This document shows, one piece after another, positions 10,526 through 22,978 of a stretch of DNA of 64,000 nucleotides. The notes below the pieces were generated by a model. It was not told the DNA's origin. It worked only from the letters and a program-made list of their open reading frames with translations, and searched no databases. The stretch is from Prionailurus bengalensis (lineage: Eukaryota; Chordata; Mammalia; Carnivora; Felidae): assembly GCF_016509475.1 (NCBI RefSeq), contig NC_057361.1, positions 65,575,445 to 65,639,444 of the forward strand, in the 5' to 3' direction. How positions within the stretch are numbered: the stretch's first letter is position 1; every line of letters begins with the position of its first letter. The position numbers and the translations under genes were made by a program.

Positions 10526-11830
10526 AAATTGGGTGTGTTAATCCAATGGCTTTCTAATTTTTTATGTTTTGTTAACCCATCTGTGTAAGCTCAGGGAATT
10601 CCTAAGCTTATTCCCCACAATATTTTTCAGAACAGCAGCCATATTTATTGTGGCAATAGAACAGTCACCCAGTTTCTGAAAGTTGGATGCTTCTTAAATT
10701 ATAGGTGCTTTGATTTTTTGGTACCACTTCTTCCTTTTTGAGATACTCCTGACATTCTAGTTTCTCATCAATTCTGTAAGCCCTCACTATCTTTTGCTAA
10801 GTTTCTGCTAAGTTTATCAAAGTTGCTTTCTATTGTATGACACAAAGACTCTAAATTAATATAAGAATATTCTGAATGTAAATGTAAAATACATTACTAT
10901 ACAAAAATTCAAGTGTGGAAAGAGATGAGTTATTATTATTATTATTATTTTCATTGCATATGTCATAATAAACACACTCTTTCTTCGAAGTTGTGATGAG
11001 TATGTAGAATTTGGTCACTATTCACCTATCAATGGAAAGAGGAAGCTGATGACACTTCACAATATATGGCCTAACAATCTGTGCACTATGACACTCCTGG
11101 GGAATTGTTCACATATACTAAAAAGTGACTGTAACTCTCTGGAAATGCACAACACAGTGGCAATAAAGAAGTCAAAGTCAACATGTAGTTTCAAACTTAC
11201 AAGGAAAATGTACTAATATCAACTGATTTGTGAATATACTAACATCAGAAGTCTTGAGTTGGTAACTCCAAGTGGGGAATGAAGAAGCCTGCCATCATTA
11301 ACATTTTTAACCAACATGAATATGATACTGTAGAATTGAATCCAGACTATTCTGTAGCTAAGCTTAGAAATACAAGTGTGTATTAATATTGGGAGATGGT
11401 AGAAAACATTGACAGAGGTCCAAAAATTCATCAAGTTTGCCATGGTACTAAGTAAATAGCTTGTTACATTATGTTTATTGATATCAGACCTAGACCTATT
11501 AAATTCCACAGAACAGTTTTTAAAAAGCTTATATTATGGTGAGGAGTGTTATACATAATAAAACTAATTTTTCTAATATTTCTGACATGATAATAATATA
11601 TATGCTAGATATATGTACCACATGTGAAAGACAAGCACTGACAAGAAAACAAAGGTTTTGCTTGACAGTATATAACATTTATTAAAGGAGTTTATCCCAC
11701 TAAAAGTGAATCACAGATAAATCTAAAATTTCAAAATAAAACAAGAATAAAATAAAATCTAAAATTTTTAAAACTTTCACCATAAGAAATACAAACTTGG
11801 GAGCCTAATATAAACAGATTCAGTGGCATT
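10526..11830. other. Spacer DNA without a recognised gene
   Basis: AT-rich sequence starting at the left inner edge of the palindrome. It includes a short (TTA)n run near 10,931. The 96-aa minus-strand frame at 11,219-11,509 has no recognisable domain and I do not support it as a gene. Confidence 0.6.
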
Positions 11831-13073
11831 TTAAGAAATCAGCAAGATAGCAGAACATGAGAATTTATCACTGATCAACCCAGACAAACGACAATTTTGA
11901 CAATCACCAATGAGTAAAAGTACTTTGTGGAATCTTGAGTGTCCAGAAAATAGATCCCGGCACTCCACTGGGGAAAAAAAATCTGAGAATAGAATAAACC
12001 TATTGAAGACAGAAGAAAGGTATCACTTTACCTGCATTATCCCCTCTTTCCAAAGCATCACAGTTCATTGCCAAGGAGACTTGCTTGTCCTGTGATATGA
12101 CCCATGGAAGAAAGTGAAAACATGGTGACTGCTTAACTTGTCAAACCATACAGGCTTCTGTCAAAGAGTATTAGTTCTTTCTCACTCAAATAAAAATACT
12201 TACAGTATTGGTAAGGCTGAATAGCCCAGGAGCAGCTAAGAGCAGAGAAAACGGGCAGGGGTTCACAGTAACCTGGGCATGATAGTTAAAAAATGACCAT
12301 GGATTCTATTAATAGCCTTGCAGACTCCATCAAAGATGTCCCCTCCAAACCTCATAATATGTACTACCTGAGGATCTACCCCCAATAATGCTGTATCTTT
12401 CCCTATATCCTCTCCCACTGGCAGTGCCCCACAAATGTCAGCATCTGCAGATTGTGCATTAGCATATGCAGCCATCTGTGTCAACTGTGCTAGATTGGGA
12501 GAAGTTTCATAATTTGAAAACTTCGTGGTCTAGGGAAAATTGACAGAGGCACCTGGTCTGAATGTGGAATATCAAGGGAAGGAATACTATCTTAAGACTT
12601 AGCCCTCAAGAGGGAGCATGAGGAGTGGAGCAGATAAATTTATAGAAAAGGTTTGAGAAACTTCCAAACTTAATATGTGATGTGTGAATGTATTTTGACT
12701 CTGAAGCCAGTGAGTAAATACTGGAGGAGGTAACTGCATCTTCAAAGCTGAACATATCGGTTCAATACTTACAGGAACATTAAAAATCAGGAAAACATGA
12801 CAATTCAAAAAGAACAAAATAATTTTCCAGTAACCAAACCCAAAGATATGAAGATCTATGATTTTTCTGACGCACAATTCAAAATATTTGTTTTAAGGAA
12901 TCTCACTGAGCAACAAAAAAACACAGATATACAATTCAGAAAAGCCAGGAAAACAATATATAAAAGGAATAAAGAGTTCAACAAAATGATGGGAATCACA
13001 GAAAAGAACCAAACAGAAATTCTGGAGCTGAGGAATACAATGATTACACTTAAAAAAAAAAGTGCAGATCCAG
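11831..13073 (+). mobile_element. Old L1, 5' region and ORF1 N-terminal part
   Basis: From 12,797 the text reads MTIQKEQNNFPVTKPKDMKI, then FKIFVLRNLTEQQKNTDIQF and KNQTEILELRN, as in the N-terminal ORF1 part of old mammalian L1 (L1M-like). The upstream 11,831-12,796 is probably the older 5' UTR, with lower certainty. It is cut at about 13,074 by a younger L1 5' end. It may be the same ancestral element as the old L1 pieces at 17.7-24.2 kb. Confidence 0.65.
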
Positions 13074-14925
13074 GGGAAGAGGAGGGCATAGGAGGGCACT
13101 GGGCTCACCTCATTCTGCTGATGACTTATATTCCACCCACATCTGCGGAAACAACCCAGAAAACTACCAGAAGAATAGCAGAACGGACTCTCTGGAGCCA
13201 AGCATAGACAAGAGGCCCATGGAAGAAGGTAGGAAGGGCTGAGAGGCAGTGCACACTACATGGGATGGCGGGAAGGAGGCAAAGCGGTGGAGAGGCAGCC
13301 TGCCCAACAACACAGAACCCCTGAAGTCTGGATTGCAAGAGTGGAGTGGCCAGACTCTATGAGTTCTGACAGCCAGTGGAACTTAACATCTGGAAAGTTA
13401 AAAGTCAACAGTTCTGCTAGGAGAGTGGGAGAGCAAGAGGACACTGCGAGGGAGAGTTGTTGAATTCGTGAAGACAGAGCTCAGCTTGGCAGGAAAACAA
13501 AGGCACTGGGAAGCGCCATCTCCCTCTCCCATCCCCCAGCTGTAATCCCAAAAGGAACCAGTTCCCATCACCAAACTTGCTTGCACCTCTCAAACACCCA
13601 ATGCTGTGCTTCTTTGGATCAATCCCTCCAACGGGTCTGCCTCCCTCCCTGTGCTGCAGAGCCTCTCACCCAGAGGACCACAGACTGCAAAACAAGCTAA
13701 GCCTGCCCCTCCCACCCCTGTGCACCTTACAGATCCACCCTAGCTAAAACGCCAGATCCAAACAAAGCAGCACCAGAAGCATGGCAGTGTGCAAGCAGTG
13801 CAGACAGGGGCCACACCACTCCACAGTGAGTCCTGCCCCTGGGAGAGGGGAAGATAAGGTACACACCAGTCTGACTGTGGCCCCAGCAGTGGGCTGGGGC
13901 AGACATCAGGTCTAACTGTAGCCCCTCCCACCAACACAAGTTAATCCAGACAGCACAGAGGAAGTGCCCTGCAGTTCAGCACCACCACAAGGACTACTCA
14001 AAATGATGAAACTTAAGAACTGTCCTCAAAAGAAACTCCAGAAAGTAGCAACAGCTAACAAATTGATCCAAACTGATTTAAGCAATATAATGGACAAGAA
14101 TTTAGAATAATAGTCATAAAATTAATCACTGGGCTTGAAAAAAGCATAGAGGACAGCAGAGAACTTATTGCTACAGAGATCAAGGGACTAAGAAATAGTC
14201 ACAAGGAGCTAAAAAATGCTATAAATGAAGTGCAAAATAAAATGAATGTGGCCATAGCATGGATTGAAGAGGCAGAGGAAAGAATAGGTGAATTAGAACA
14301 TAAAATTATGGAAAAAGAGGAAGCTTAGAAAAAGAGAGATAAAAACATCCAGGAGTATGAGGGGAGAATTAGACAACTAAGTGATGCAATCAAATGAAAC
14401 AATATCCATATCATAGGAATTCCAGAAGAAGAAGAGAGAGAGAAAGGGGATGAAAGTGTACTTGAACAAATCACAGCTGAGAACTTCCCTGATTTGGGGA
14501 AGGAAAAAGGCATTGAAATCCAAGAGGCACAGAGAACTCCCTGCAGATGAAACTTGAATTGATCTGCACGACATATCATAGTGAAACTGGCAAAATACAA
14601 GGATAACGAGAAAATTCTGAAGGCAGCTAGGGATAAACAGGCTCTAACTTATAAAGGGAGACACATAAGACTAGTGACAATCCTATCTACTGAAACTTGG
14701 CAGGCCAGAAAGGAATGACAGGAAATCTTCAATGTGATTAACAGAAAAAATATACATCCAACGATCCTTTATCCAGCAAGTCTGTCATTCAGAATAGAAG
14801 GAGAGATAAAGGTCTTCCCAAACAAAAACTGAAGGAATTAATCACCACTCAACCAGCCATACAAGAGATCCTAAGATCTTCTCCAAAGAAGATATCCAGA
14901 TGGGCAACCTACACATGAAAAACTA
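13074..14925 (+). mobile_element. L1 with 5' UTR and ORF1, internally deleted
   Basis: The 5' UTR (from about 13,074, GGAAGAGGAGGGCATAGGAG) matches the young L1 5' ends, and ORF1 runs from 14,003. After the ORF1 tail (…AIQEILR, about 14,875) the sequence jumps directly to ORF2 C-terminal text (CTCCAAAGAAGATATCCAGA) and then stops at a SINE. So nearly all of ORF2 is deleted and no L1 3' end follows here. Confidence 0.85.
14003..14875 (+). pseudogene. L1 ORF1 remnant, broken
   Basis: Begins MMKLKNCPQKKLQKVATANKL. The coiled-coil (EKEEA…KKRDKNIQEYEGR) and the RNA-binding region (IIGIPEEEERERKGDESVLEQ) are recognisable, interrupted by stops such as the TAG in GAAGCTTAGAAAAAG near 14,325. The end of the frame is replaced by the ORF2 junction. 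Confidence 0.82.
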
Positions 14926-14933
14926 TTTTTCTT

Positions 14934-15134
14934 CATTTTTTTAAGTTTATTTATTTATTTTGAGGGAGAGAGTGTGTGGGAGGGGAGACAGGGAGGGACA
15001 GAGAGAATCCCAAGCAGGCCCTGCACTATCAACACAGAGCCCCATGTGGGGCTTGATCTCATGAACTGTGACATCATGACATGAGCTGAAATCAAGAGTC
15101 AGATGGTTAACATACTAAGACACCAAGGCACCCT
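14934..15134 (-). mobile_element. tRNA-derived SINE, minus strand, diverged
   Basis: T-rich head then TTTATTTATTTATTTTGAGG, a GA-rich body, core text and a GGGTGCC-like 5' end (seen as GGCACCC on plus). Flanked by a 10-bp duplication (TATTTTTCTT) at 14,924-14,933 and 15,135-15,144. Confidence 0.93.
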
Positions 15135-15144
15135 TATTTTTCTT

Positions 15145-15530
15145 TATATAATGAACTACCTTGATTCTTGTTCCAGCTTTAGATTTACAGTTTATTTTAT
15201 CTGACCTAAGTATAGCTATATCTGCTCTCTGCGTTTACATATGTACTGAATGTTTTCCATTACTTTAGTTTGAGCTGATGTGTGTCCTTGAAGTTGAAGT
15301 GACTCTTTTGTAGGCAATGTATACTTCTGTCTTTTATTTTTAATCCATTCAGCCACTGTATACCTTTTGATTGGAGAATTTCATTTGCATTTAAATTAAT
15401 TATTGATATATTAAGCTTTACTATTGTCATTTTATTGTTTTCTTCCTATTTTGTAATTCTTTTCTTTCTCTCTCCCTCTTTTGCTGTCTTTCTTTGTGAC
15501 TGATAATTTTCCATTGTGTAATTCTTTGAT
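15145..15530 (-). mobile_element. Old L1 fragment around the ORF1-ORF2 junction
   Basis: Minus-strand L1 text with the endonuclease-start phrase seen on plus as CCATTCAGCCACTGTATACC. Highly diverged, and ends in a T-rich stretch before the next L1 3' end. Confidence 0.6.
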
Positions 15531-16810
15531 TCCTTTTTTTTAAATTTTATTTTTTAAAATTTACACCAAAATTAGTTAGCATATAGTGAAACAATGATTT
15601 CAGGAGTATATTCCTTAATGCCCCTTACCCATTTACCCATCCCCCCTCCCACAACCCTTCCAGCAACCCTCAGTTTGTTCTCCATATTTATGAGTCTCTT
15701 TTGTTTTGTACCCTCACTGTTTTTATATTATTTTTGTTTCCCTTACCTTATGTTCATCTGTTTTGTCTCTTAAAATCCTCATATGAGTGAAGTCATATGA
15801 CTTTTGTCTTTCTCTGACTAATTTCACTTAGCATAATACTTTCCAGTTCCATCCACGTAGTTGAGAATGACAAGATTTCATTCTTTTTGGTTGCTGAGTA
15901 ATACTCCATTGTATATATATATGCTACATATTATTTATCCATTCATCCATCGATGGACGTTTGGGCTCTTTCCATACTTGGGCTATTGTTGATAGTGCTG
16001 CTATAAACATTGGGGTGCATGTGTCCCTTCAAAACAGCACACCTGTACCCCGGGGATAAATGCATGGTGGTGCAATTGCTCAGTCTTAGGGTATCTCTAT
16101 TTTTATTTTTTGGAGGAACCTCCATACTGTTTTCCAGAGTGACTGCACCAGTTTCCATTCCCAACAAAAATGCAAAATAGATCCTCTTTCTCTGCATCCT
16201 CTCCAACATCTGTTGTTGCCTGAGTTGTTAATGTTAGCCATTCTGACAGGTGTAAGGTGGTATTTCATTGTGCTTTTGATTTGTATTTCCCTGATGATGA
16301 GTAATGTTGAGCATTTTTTCATGTGTCGTTTGGCCATCTGGATGTCTTCTTTGGAGAAGTGTCTATTCATGTCTTTTACCCATTTCTTCACTGGATTATG
16401 TGGCTTTTGGGTGTTGAGTTTGATAAATTCTTTATAGATTTTGGATACTAACCCTTTATCTGGTATGTCATTTGCAAATATCTTCTCCCGTTCTGTAGGT
16501 TGCCTTTTAGCTTTGCTGATTGTTTCCTTTGCTGGGCCAAAGCTTTTTATGTTGTTGATGTTCCAGTAGTTCATTTTGGCTTTTGTTTCCCTCACCTCCA
16601 GAGACGTGTTGAGTAAGAAGTTGCTGTGGGCAAGATCAAAGAGGTTTTTTCCTGCTTTCTCCTCGAGGATTTGGATGGCTTCCTGTCTTAAATTGAGGTC
16701 TTTCATCCATTTTGAGTTCATTTCTGTGTATGGTGTAAGAAAATGGTCCAGGTTCATTCTTCTGCATGTCTCTGTCCAGTTTTCCCAGCACCACTTGCTG
16801 AAGAGACTGC
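15531..16810 (-). mobile_element. L1 3' end and ORF2 C-terminal part, minus strand
   Basis: Starts with an oligo-T run (the L1 A tail), then 3' UTR, then ORF2 C-terminal text up to the segment seen on plus as CCCAGCACCACTTGCTGAAG. A long minus-strand frame (16,086-16,871, 261 aa) carries TKAKMNYWNINNIKSFGPAK and SKEDIQMAKRHMKKCSTLL. It abuts a plus-strand L1 3' fragment at about 16,811. Confidence 0.9.
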
Positions 16811-17650
16811 ATTGTTGGTGGGAATGCAAGCTGGAGCAGCCACTCTGGAAAACAGTATGGAGGTTCCTCAAGAAATTAAAAATAGAACTACACTATGACC
16901 CAGCAATTGCACCACTAGGTATTTATCTAAGGGATACCGATGTGCTGTTTCGAAGGGACATATGTACCCCAATGTTTATAGTAGCACTATCAACAATAGC
17001 CAAAAGTATGGAAAGAGCCCAAATGTCCTTCAGTGGATTAATGGATAAAGAAGATGTGATATATATATATATATATACATATACATGTATACATATACAT
17101 GTATATATATATGTGTGTGTATATATATATACACACACATATATATATACATATATATGTATATATATGTGTATATATACATACACACACATATATACAC
17201 ACATATATATACACACACATATATATATACAATATATATACAATATAATATATATATATACACAATATATATAGAAAATATGGAGTATTACTTGGCAATC
17301 AAAAAGAATGGAATCTTGCCATTTTCAACTACATGGATGGAACTGGAGGGTAATATGCTAAGCGAAATTAGTCAGAGAAATACAAATATCATATGACGTC
17401 ACTCATATGAGGACTTTAAGAGACAAAACAGATGAACAGAAGGGAAGGGAAACAAAAATAATATAAAAATAAGGACCAAACCTAAGGACCTCTTAAATAT
17501 GGAGAACAAACAGAATGTTACTGGAGGGATTGTGTGTGTGGGGGGTGGGCTAAATGGGTAAGGGGCATTAAGGAATCTACTCCTGAAATCATTGTTGCAC
17601 TAAATGCTGACTAATTTGGATGTAAATTAGAAAAAAGAAATTAAAAAAAA
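16811..17650 (+). mobile_element. L1 3' fragment, plus strand, head-to-head with the previous one
   Basis: Begins abruptly within ORF2 at CATTGTTGGTGGGAATGCAA and runs through the C terminus, a 0.2-kb microsatellite, the 3' UTR and an A-rich tail near 17,650. Because the minus-strand neighbour also has a complete 3' end, this is not one simple twin-primed insertion. Confidence 0.88.
17059..17275. repeat. AT-rich (TATG/CATA)n microsatellite with self-complementary blocks
   Basis: Alternating purine-pyrimidine DNA with TATATA, TACATG and TGTGTA blocks, all able to pair with themselves. It lies within about 100-300 bp of the palindrome's geometric centre (about 17,354). Confidence 0.95.
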
Positions 17651-18022
17651 GAAATATGCAAAAAAAAGAAAAATAGATTAGTTTATCGAGAGGATATAAC
17701 AATTGTAAATATACATGCATCCAACATATGAGCAGTTAAAGATATATAAGTCAAATATTAATAGGACTGAAGAGACAAATAACAATACTAAAATACTAGG
17801 TGACTTCAATACTCCAATTTAAATAATGAATTCATCACTAGGTAGAAAATCAATATGGAAACAAAAGATTTGAATAACATAATAGACTATGTGGATCTAA
17901 AAAACAAGAAACTATACATACATGTCCACCACACATGACACATTATCCAGGATATATATTTTGTTAAGTCACAAAAATCCTCACAAGTTTAAGAAGATGG
18001 AAATTATATCAAGTATATTTTC

Positions 18023-18207
18023 TTTCTTTTTTTTTTCTTTGAGAGAGACAGAGAGAGAGAGAGAGAGAAGTGGGGCTTACCCAAAACAGGTCTCTGTACC
18101 TGAAGCAGGGCTTGTCCTCACCCAAAGTGGGACTCGAACTGATGAACTGTGGATCATGACCTGAGCCAAAGTCAGATGCTTAACTGACTGAGGCACGTAG
18201 GGGCCCC
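18023..18207 (-). mobile_element. tRNA-derived SINE, minus strand
   Basis: Oligo-T, GA-repeat body, then GGGACTCGAACTGATGAACT (complement of the B-box region) and the GGGCCCC-type 5' end. Duplication TCAAGTAT(A/G)TTTTC at 18,009-18,022 and 18,208-18,221, with one mismatch. Confidence 0.92.
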
Positions 18208-18573
18208 TCAAGTATGTTTTCCATCACATTGGTATAGAACTAGAGATAAATAACAAGAGAAATATTGGAAAATTCACAAATATATGAAAAGTAAACAAAA
18301 CACTCTTGAGCAACCAATGGGCCAAGGAAGAAATCAGAATAGAAATCAGACAATATATTCAGACAAACAAAAATAGAAACACAAAATGCCAAAACCTATG
18401 GGATACAGCAATACAAGATCTAATAGGAAAATTCATAGTGATAAAAGCTTATGTTAATAAAAAAGATATTACATAAAAAATAAAATAACATTATACCTCA
18501 AGAAACTAGAGAAATAATAACAAATTTGTCCCAAAGTTACCAGAAGAAAGAGAGTAAGAAAGGTTAGAATAGA

Positions 18574-18785
18574 GGGGTGCCTGTTGGCTCAGTCAGTTAA
18601 GTGTCCAACTTCAGCTCAGGTCATGATCTTGAGGTTCATGAGTTCGAGCTCTACATTGGGCTCTGTGCTGACTGCTCAGAGCTTGGAGCCTGCTTCAGAT
18701 TCTGTGTCTCCCTCTCTCTTTACTCCTCCCCTGCTTGCACTCTGTCTCTCTCTCAAAAATAAATATTTAAAAACTTAAAAAAAAA
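18574..18785 (+). mobile_element. tRNA-derived SINE, plus strand
   Basis: GGGGTGCCTGTTGGCTCAGT head, B box (GAGTTCGAGCTC), CT-rich body and an AAATATTTAAAAAC tail. Duplication GTTAGAATAGA at 18,563-18,573 and 18,786-18,796. Confidence 0.95.
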
Positions 18786-18804
18786 GTTAGAATAGAAATA
18801 AGAG

Positions 18805-19025
18805 GGACGCCTGGGTGGCCCGATCAATTAAGTGACTGACTTCACCTCAGGTTATATTTCGTGGTTCATGGTTTTGAGCCCCGCATTGGGCTCTGTGCTG
18901 ACAGCTCTGAGCCTGGAGCCTGGCTTGGATTCTGTGTCTCCCTCTCTCTCTGTCCCTCCCACACTCATGCTCTGTCTCTCTCTGTCAAAAATGAATAAGC
19001 ATTTTAAAAAGTTTAAAAAAATAAA
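18805..19025 (+). mobile_element. tRNA-derived SINE, plus strand, next to the previous SINE
   Basis: GGACGCCTGGGTGGCC head, CT-rich body and A-rich tail. Duplication AGAAATAAGAG at 18,794-18,804 and 19,026-19,036. Its left duplication overlaps the 3' duplication of the previous SINE by three bases. Confidence 0.95.
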
Positions 19026-20389
19026 AGAAATAAGAGACTAGGAAAACAATAGCAAAGATCAAGAAAATTAAAGTTGATTTTCCAAAAATATATAAAAGAA
19101 AAACCGTTGGTTACACTAAGTAGAAAAAAAAAGACAGAAATGTCCCAAAAAGACAATTATAAATAAAAGAGGCATTAATACTTATATCACAGAAATACAA
19201 ATGATCATAAAATATTATGAACAATTACACACCAACAAATTGGCCAACGTAGAAGAAATTGGTAAATTACTAGAGACATATAACCAAGCAAAACTGAGTC
19301 ATAAAGAAATTAAAAAAACAAACATAACAATAACATGTAAGGAAATTGAAACAGCAATTATTAATAATTATAATAAATAATAACAGTAAACTCTCAAGAA
19401 TGAAAAGTCCAGGATCAGACAGCTTCACTGGTAAATTCTTCCAAATATCCAAAAAAGGATTAATATCAACTTTTCTCAAGCTCTTCCAAACAGTTGAAGA
19501 GGATGAAAACTTCCAAATTACTCTGCATTATCCTGATAGGAAAGATAACAAAAATAAAGATCACTAAAAAACAAAACCAAATACAAACAAACAAACAAAA
19601 CAGGCCAGTACCCCTGACAAGCATAGATTGAAAATCATTGACAAAATGATAACAAATAAAATTCAGCAGTAAATAAAAATCATTAATCTTATGTATTATT
19701 AATAAATAAACTAGTGGAATCCATTCCTGGTATGCAACAGCTTCAACATATACAAGTCAATGTGATGTAGACATTAACAGAATGAAAGATAAAAATCATA
19801 TGATCATCTCAGTAGATGTAGAGAAAACACTTGACAAAATGCAACATACATTCAGTGAAAAAATGCTCTAATCAATTTAGTGATGCAAGAAATGTACCTC
19901 AACATAATAAAGGCCATATATGACAAGCCCACAGGTAACATGACACTCAAAGGTAAAGAAGCTGAAAGTTTTGCCTCTAAAATCAGGAAGAAGACAAGTT
20001 TGCTCACTTCACCACTCCTCTTCAACATAATACTGAAATTTTAAACAGAACAATTGGGAAATAAAAGGTAAAATATTTTTTAAATTGGAAAGACAGAAGT
20101 AAAATTACCTCTTCAGAGGACATAAGCATATATGTGTATGTATCATATATCTAAATATATATATATATATATAAATATATATATACATATTTTTTTCTAA
20201 AGACTCCACCAAAAATCTGATAGAACTAATAAGTAAATTCAATAAAGTTGCAGGATACAAAATAATTATACAAATATCAGTTGCATTTATACACAGTAAC
20301 AACAAACTATCCAAACAACACATGAAGAAAAATGTACTATTTGCAATAGCATTAAACACAATAAAATATGGCAGCTTCAGCAAGTTCTT

Positions 20390-21171
20390 ACTTGATATGT
20401 CTTTAGAGGCAAGGGAAATAAAGGCAAAAATGAAATGGCGACCTCATCAGATAAAAGACTTCTGCACAGTGAAGGAAGCAATCAATAAAACTATAAGGTG
20501 ACTGACGAAATGGGAGATGTTGTAAATGACATATCAGATAAAGAGTTAGTATTCAAAACCTATAAAGAGCTTACCAAACTCAACACTCAAAACCCAAAAT
20601 AGTCCAGTGAAGAAATGGGCAGAAGACAAGAATAGACACTTTTCCAAAGAAGACATCCACATGTATAGCAGATGTATGAAAAGATGCTTAAAATCACTCA
20701 TATTCAGGGAAATATGAATCAAAGCCACAATGAGATGTGACATCACAACCTGAAAGAATGTATAAAATTAACAACTCTGGAAACAACAGATATTGGCAAG
20801 GATATGGACAAAGTGGAACACTTTTGCACAGTTGATGAGAATGCAATCTGGTGTAGCTACTCTGGAAAACAGTATGGAGGTTCCACAAAAAATCAAAACT
20901 AGAAGCACCCTATGACCCAGCAATTGCACTACTAGGTATTTTTCCAAGGGATATAAAATCCTAATTCAAAGGGCACATGAACCTCAATGTTTATAGCAGT
21001 GCTGTTGACAATAGCCAAATTATGGAAAGAGTCCAAATTTCCATCAACTGATGAATGGATTAAGAAGATGTGGTGTATATATATTATTATATATATTATA
21101 TTATATATAATATATAATATATAATAAAATATATATGTATATAATATATATGTAGTATATATGTATATATA

Positions 21172-21220
<49 letters not shown>

Positions 21221-21625
21221 CTACTTGGTGTTGAAATAGAATGAAATCTTGCCATTTGCACTAATGTGGATGGAACCAGATGATATTATGCTAAGCAAAA
21301 TAAATCAGAGAAGACCAATATCATATGATCTTCCTCCTATATAGAATTTGAGAAACACAGGAGATGAACAAAGGGGAAGGGAAGGAAAAATGAGATAAAA
21401 AAAGATAGGGAATAAAACCATAAGAGACTCTTAAATACAGAGAACAAACTGAGGGTTATGGTATGGGAGTTGCGTGGGGGGATGGGTTAAATGGGTGATG
21501 GGCAATAAGGAGGACACTTTTTGGAATGAGCACTGGGTGTCATATGTAAGAGATGAGTCACTGAGTTCTACTTCTGAAGCCAAGACTACACTGTATGTTA
21601 AATAATTTGAATTAAAAAAAACATT
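20390..21625 (+). mobile_element. Younger L1 3' fragment inserted in the old L1
   Basis: 5'-truncated L1 with ORF2 C-terminal text (GGCAAGGGAAATAAAGGCAA, then CTTTTCCAAAGAAGACATCC), a 3' UTR and an A-rich end near 21,625. The old ORF2 text resumes right after it (CTTAGGACTAAGTTTACCCA). Confidence 0.88.
21078..21215. repeat. AT-rich microsatellite in L1 3' end
   Basis: TATAT/ATTAT runs, then TATGTA, then (GT)n and (TA)n, at the same place in the L1 (just after AAGAAGATGTGGT) where several other L1 copies here also carry expanded repeats. Confidence 0.95.
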
Positions 21626-22978
21626 AAAAACTTAGGACTAAGTTTACCCAAAGAAGTGAAAGATCTGTACACTAAAAACTATATATTGCTGAAAAAAAAT
21701 TAAACAGAACACAAGTACATGGAAATATATCCAACACACTTGGACTGTAAGAATTAGTATTGTTAAAATGCCTGTAATACTTGTGATTATCTATGGATTA
21801 AATGAAATCTTTATCAAAATTTCTTTGATATTTTTCACAAAAATAGAAACACAATCTTAAGGTTTATATGGTACCACAAAAACTGCCTGGATGGTTGAAG
21901 AAATTCTGTGCAAAAGAAGAAAAGCTGGTGGCATCATATTTCCTAATTTCTAAATATACTACAAAGCTACAATAATCAAAACAGTAAGGCACTGGTATAA
22001 AAACAGACATGTAGATACATGAGCAGAATGAGACCAGAAATAAATCTACACATCTACAGTCAAATTGTCTTTGACAAAGTTGTCAAGAACACAGCATGCA
22101 TAAATTATATTCTTTTCATTAAATAGTACTGGGAGGATTGGATATCCATGTACAGAAGAAAGAAATTGAAACTTTATATCACCCCACAAACAAAAATCAA
22201 CACGAAATGGATTAAAAACATAAATACAAGTCCTGAAATTGTAAAAATACTAGAATGAAATGTAGAGAAAAATCTTATCATTTGTCTGGACAATGATTTT
22301 TTGGATATGACCCAAAAAGTACAAGCAACAAATGTCAAAATAGAAAAGTGGGTTTCCACCCAACGAAAGTGCTTATGCATAGCAGAGGAAACATTCAGTA
22401 GGATGAAAAGATAACCTAAAGAATAGGAGAAAATATTTGCAAACAATACATTTGATAAAGGATTAATAACCTAAAAATATAAGTAACACATACAACTCAA
22501 TAGCACAAAAACAAACAACCCACTGAAAAAATGTGTAAATGACCTTAATAGACATTTCTGTAAGGAATGCCTATAAATGGGCAATAGATATGTTTAAAAC
22601 GTGCTCATTTTACTAAACATAATGGAAATGCAAAATAAAACCAAAATGAAATATCACCTTACATCTGTTAGAATGGCTTATAATCAAGAAGACAAAAGAA
22701 ACATGCTGAAGAGGATATGGAGAAAGTGAAACTTAGTGCACCCTTGGTGGGAACATAAACTGAAACAGCCATTATGGCAAAAAATATGAAGGTTCCTCCA
22801 AAATTAAAAATAGAACTATCAGCAAACCTACTTCTGGGTATATGCAAATAAAATAAAATCACTATCTCAAAGATATCAACATTGTCAAGTTTATTACAGC
22901 ATTATTCAGAGTAGCCAAGATATGGAAACAATCTAAGTGTATATATATATATGTATATAGAATTCAACTCTAAAGAAA

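Larger units (their letters stand above)
17680..20380 (+). mobile_element. Old L1 ORF2 (L1M-like), plus strand, interrupted
   Basis: Endonuclease text is readable near 17,700-17,850 (ATAACAATTGTAAATATACA, the NVYAPN region). Reverse-transcriptase text follows, e.g. SRMKSPGSDSFTGKFFQISK near 19,390-19,450 and the SVDVEKTLDKMQH region near 19,810-19,850. It has many stops. Three SINEs interrupt it, and a younger L1 interrupts it at about 20,380, after which it resumes at 21,626. Confidence 0.85.

Noticed and set aside
12263..12484. 73-aa minus-strand frame with protein-like composition (MTQMAAYANAQSADADICGA…)
   Set aside because: It lies in what is probably an old L1 5' region, has no recognised family and no supporting context, and is too short to support.
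16576..17274. 232-aa plus-strand frame and several tyrosine/isoleucine-rich frames nearby
   Set aside because: It is the antisense of L1 ORF2 joined to a TATG/CATA microsatellite. The YIYIYI text is simple repeat translated.
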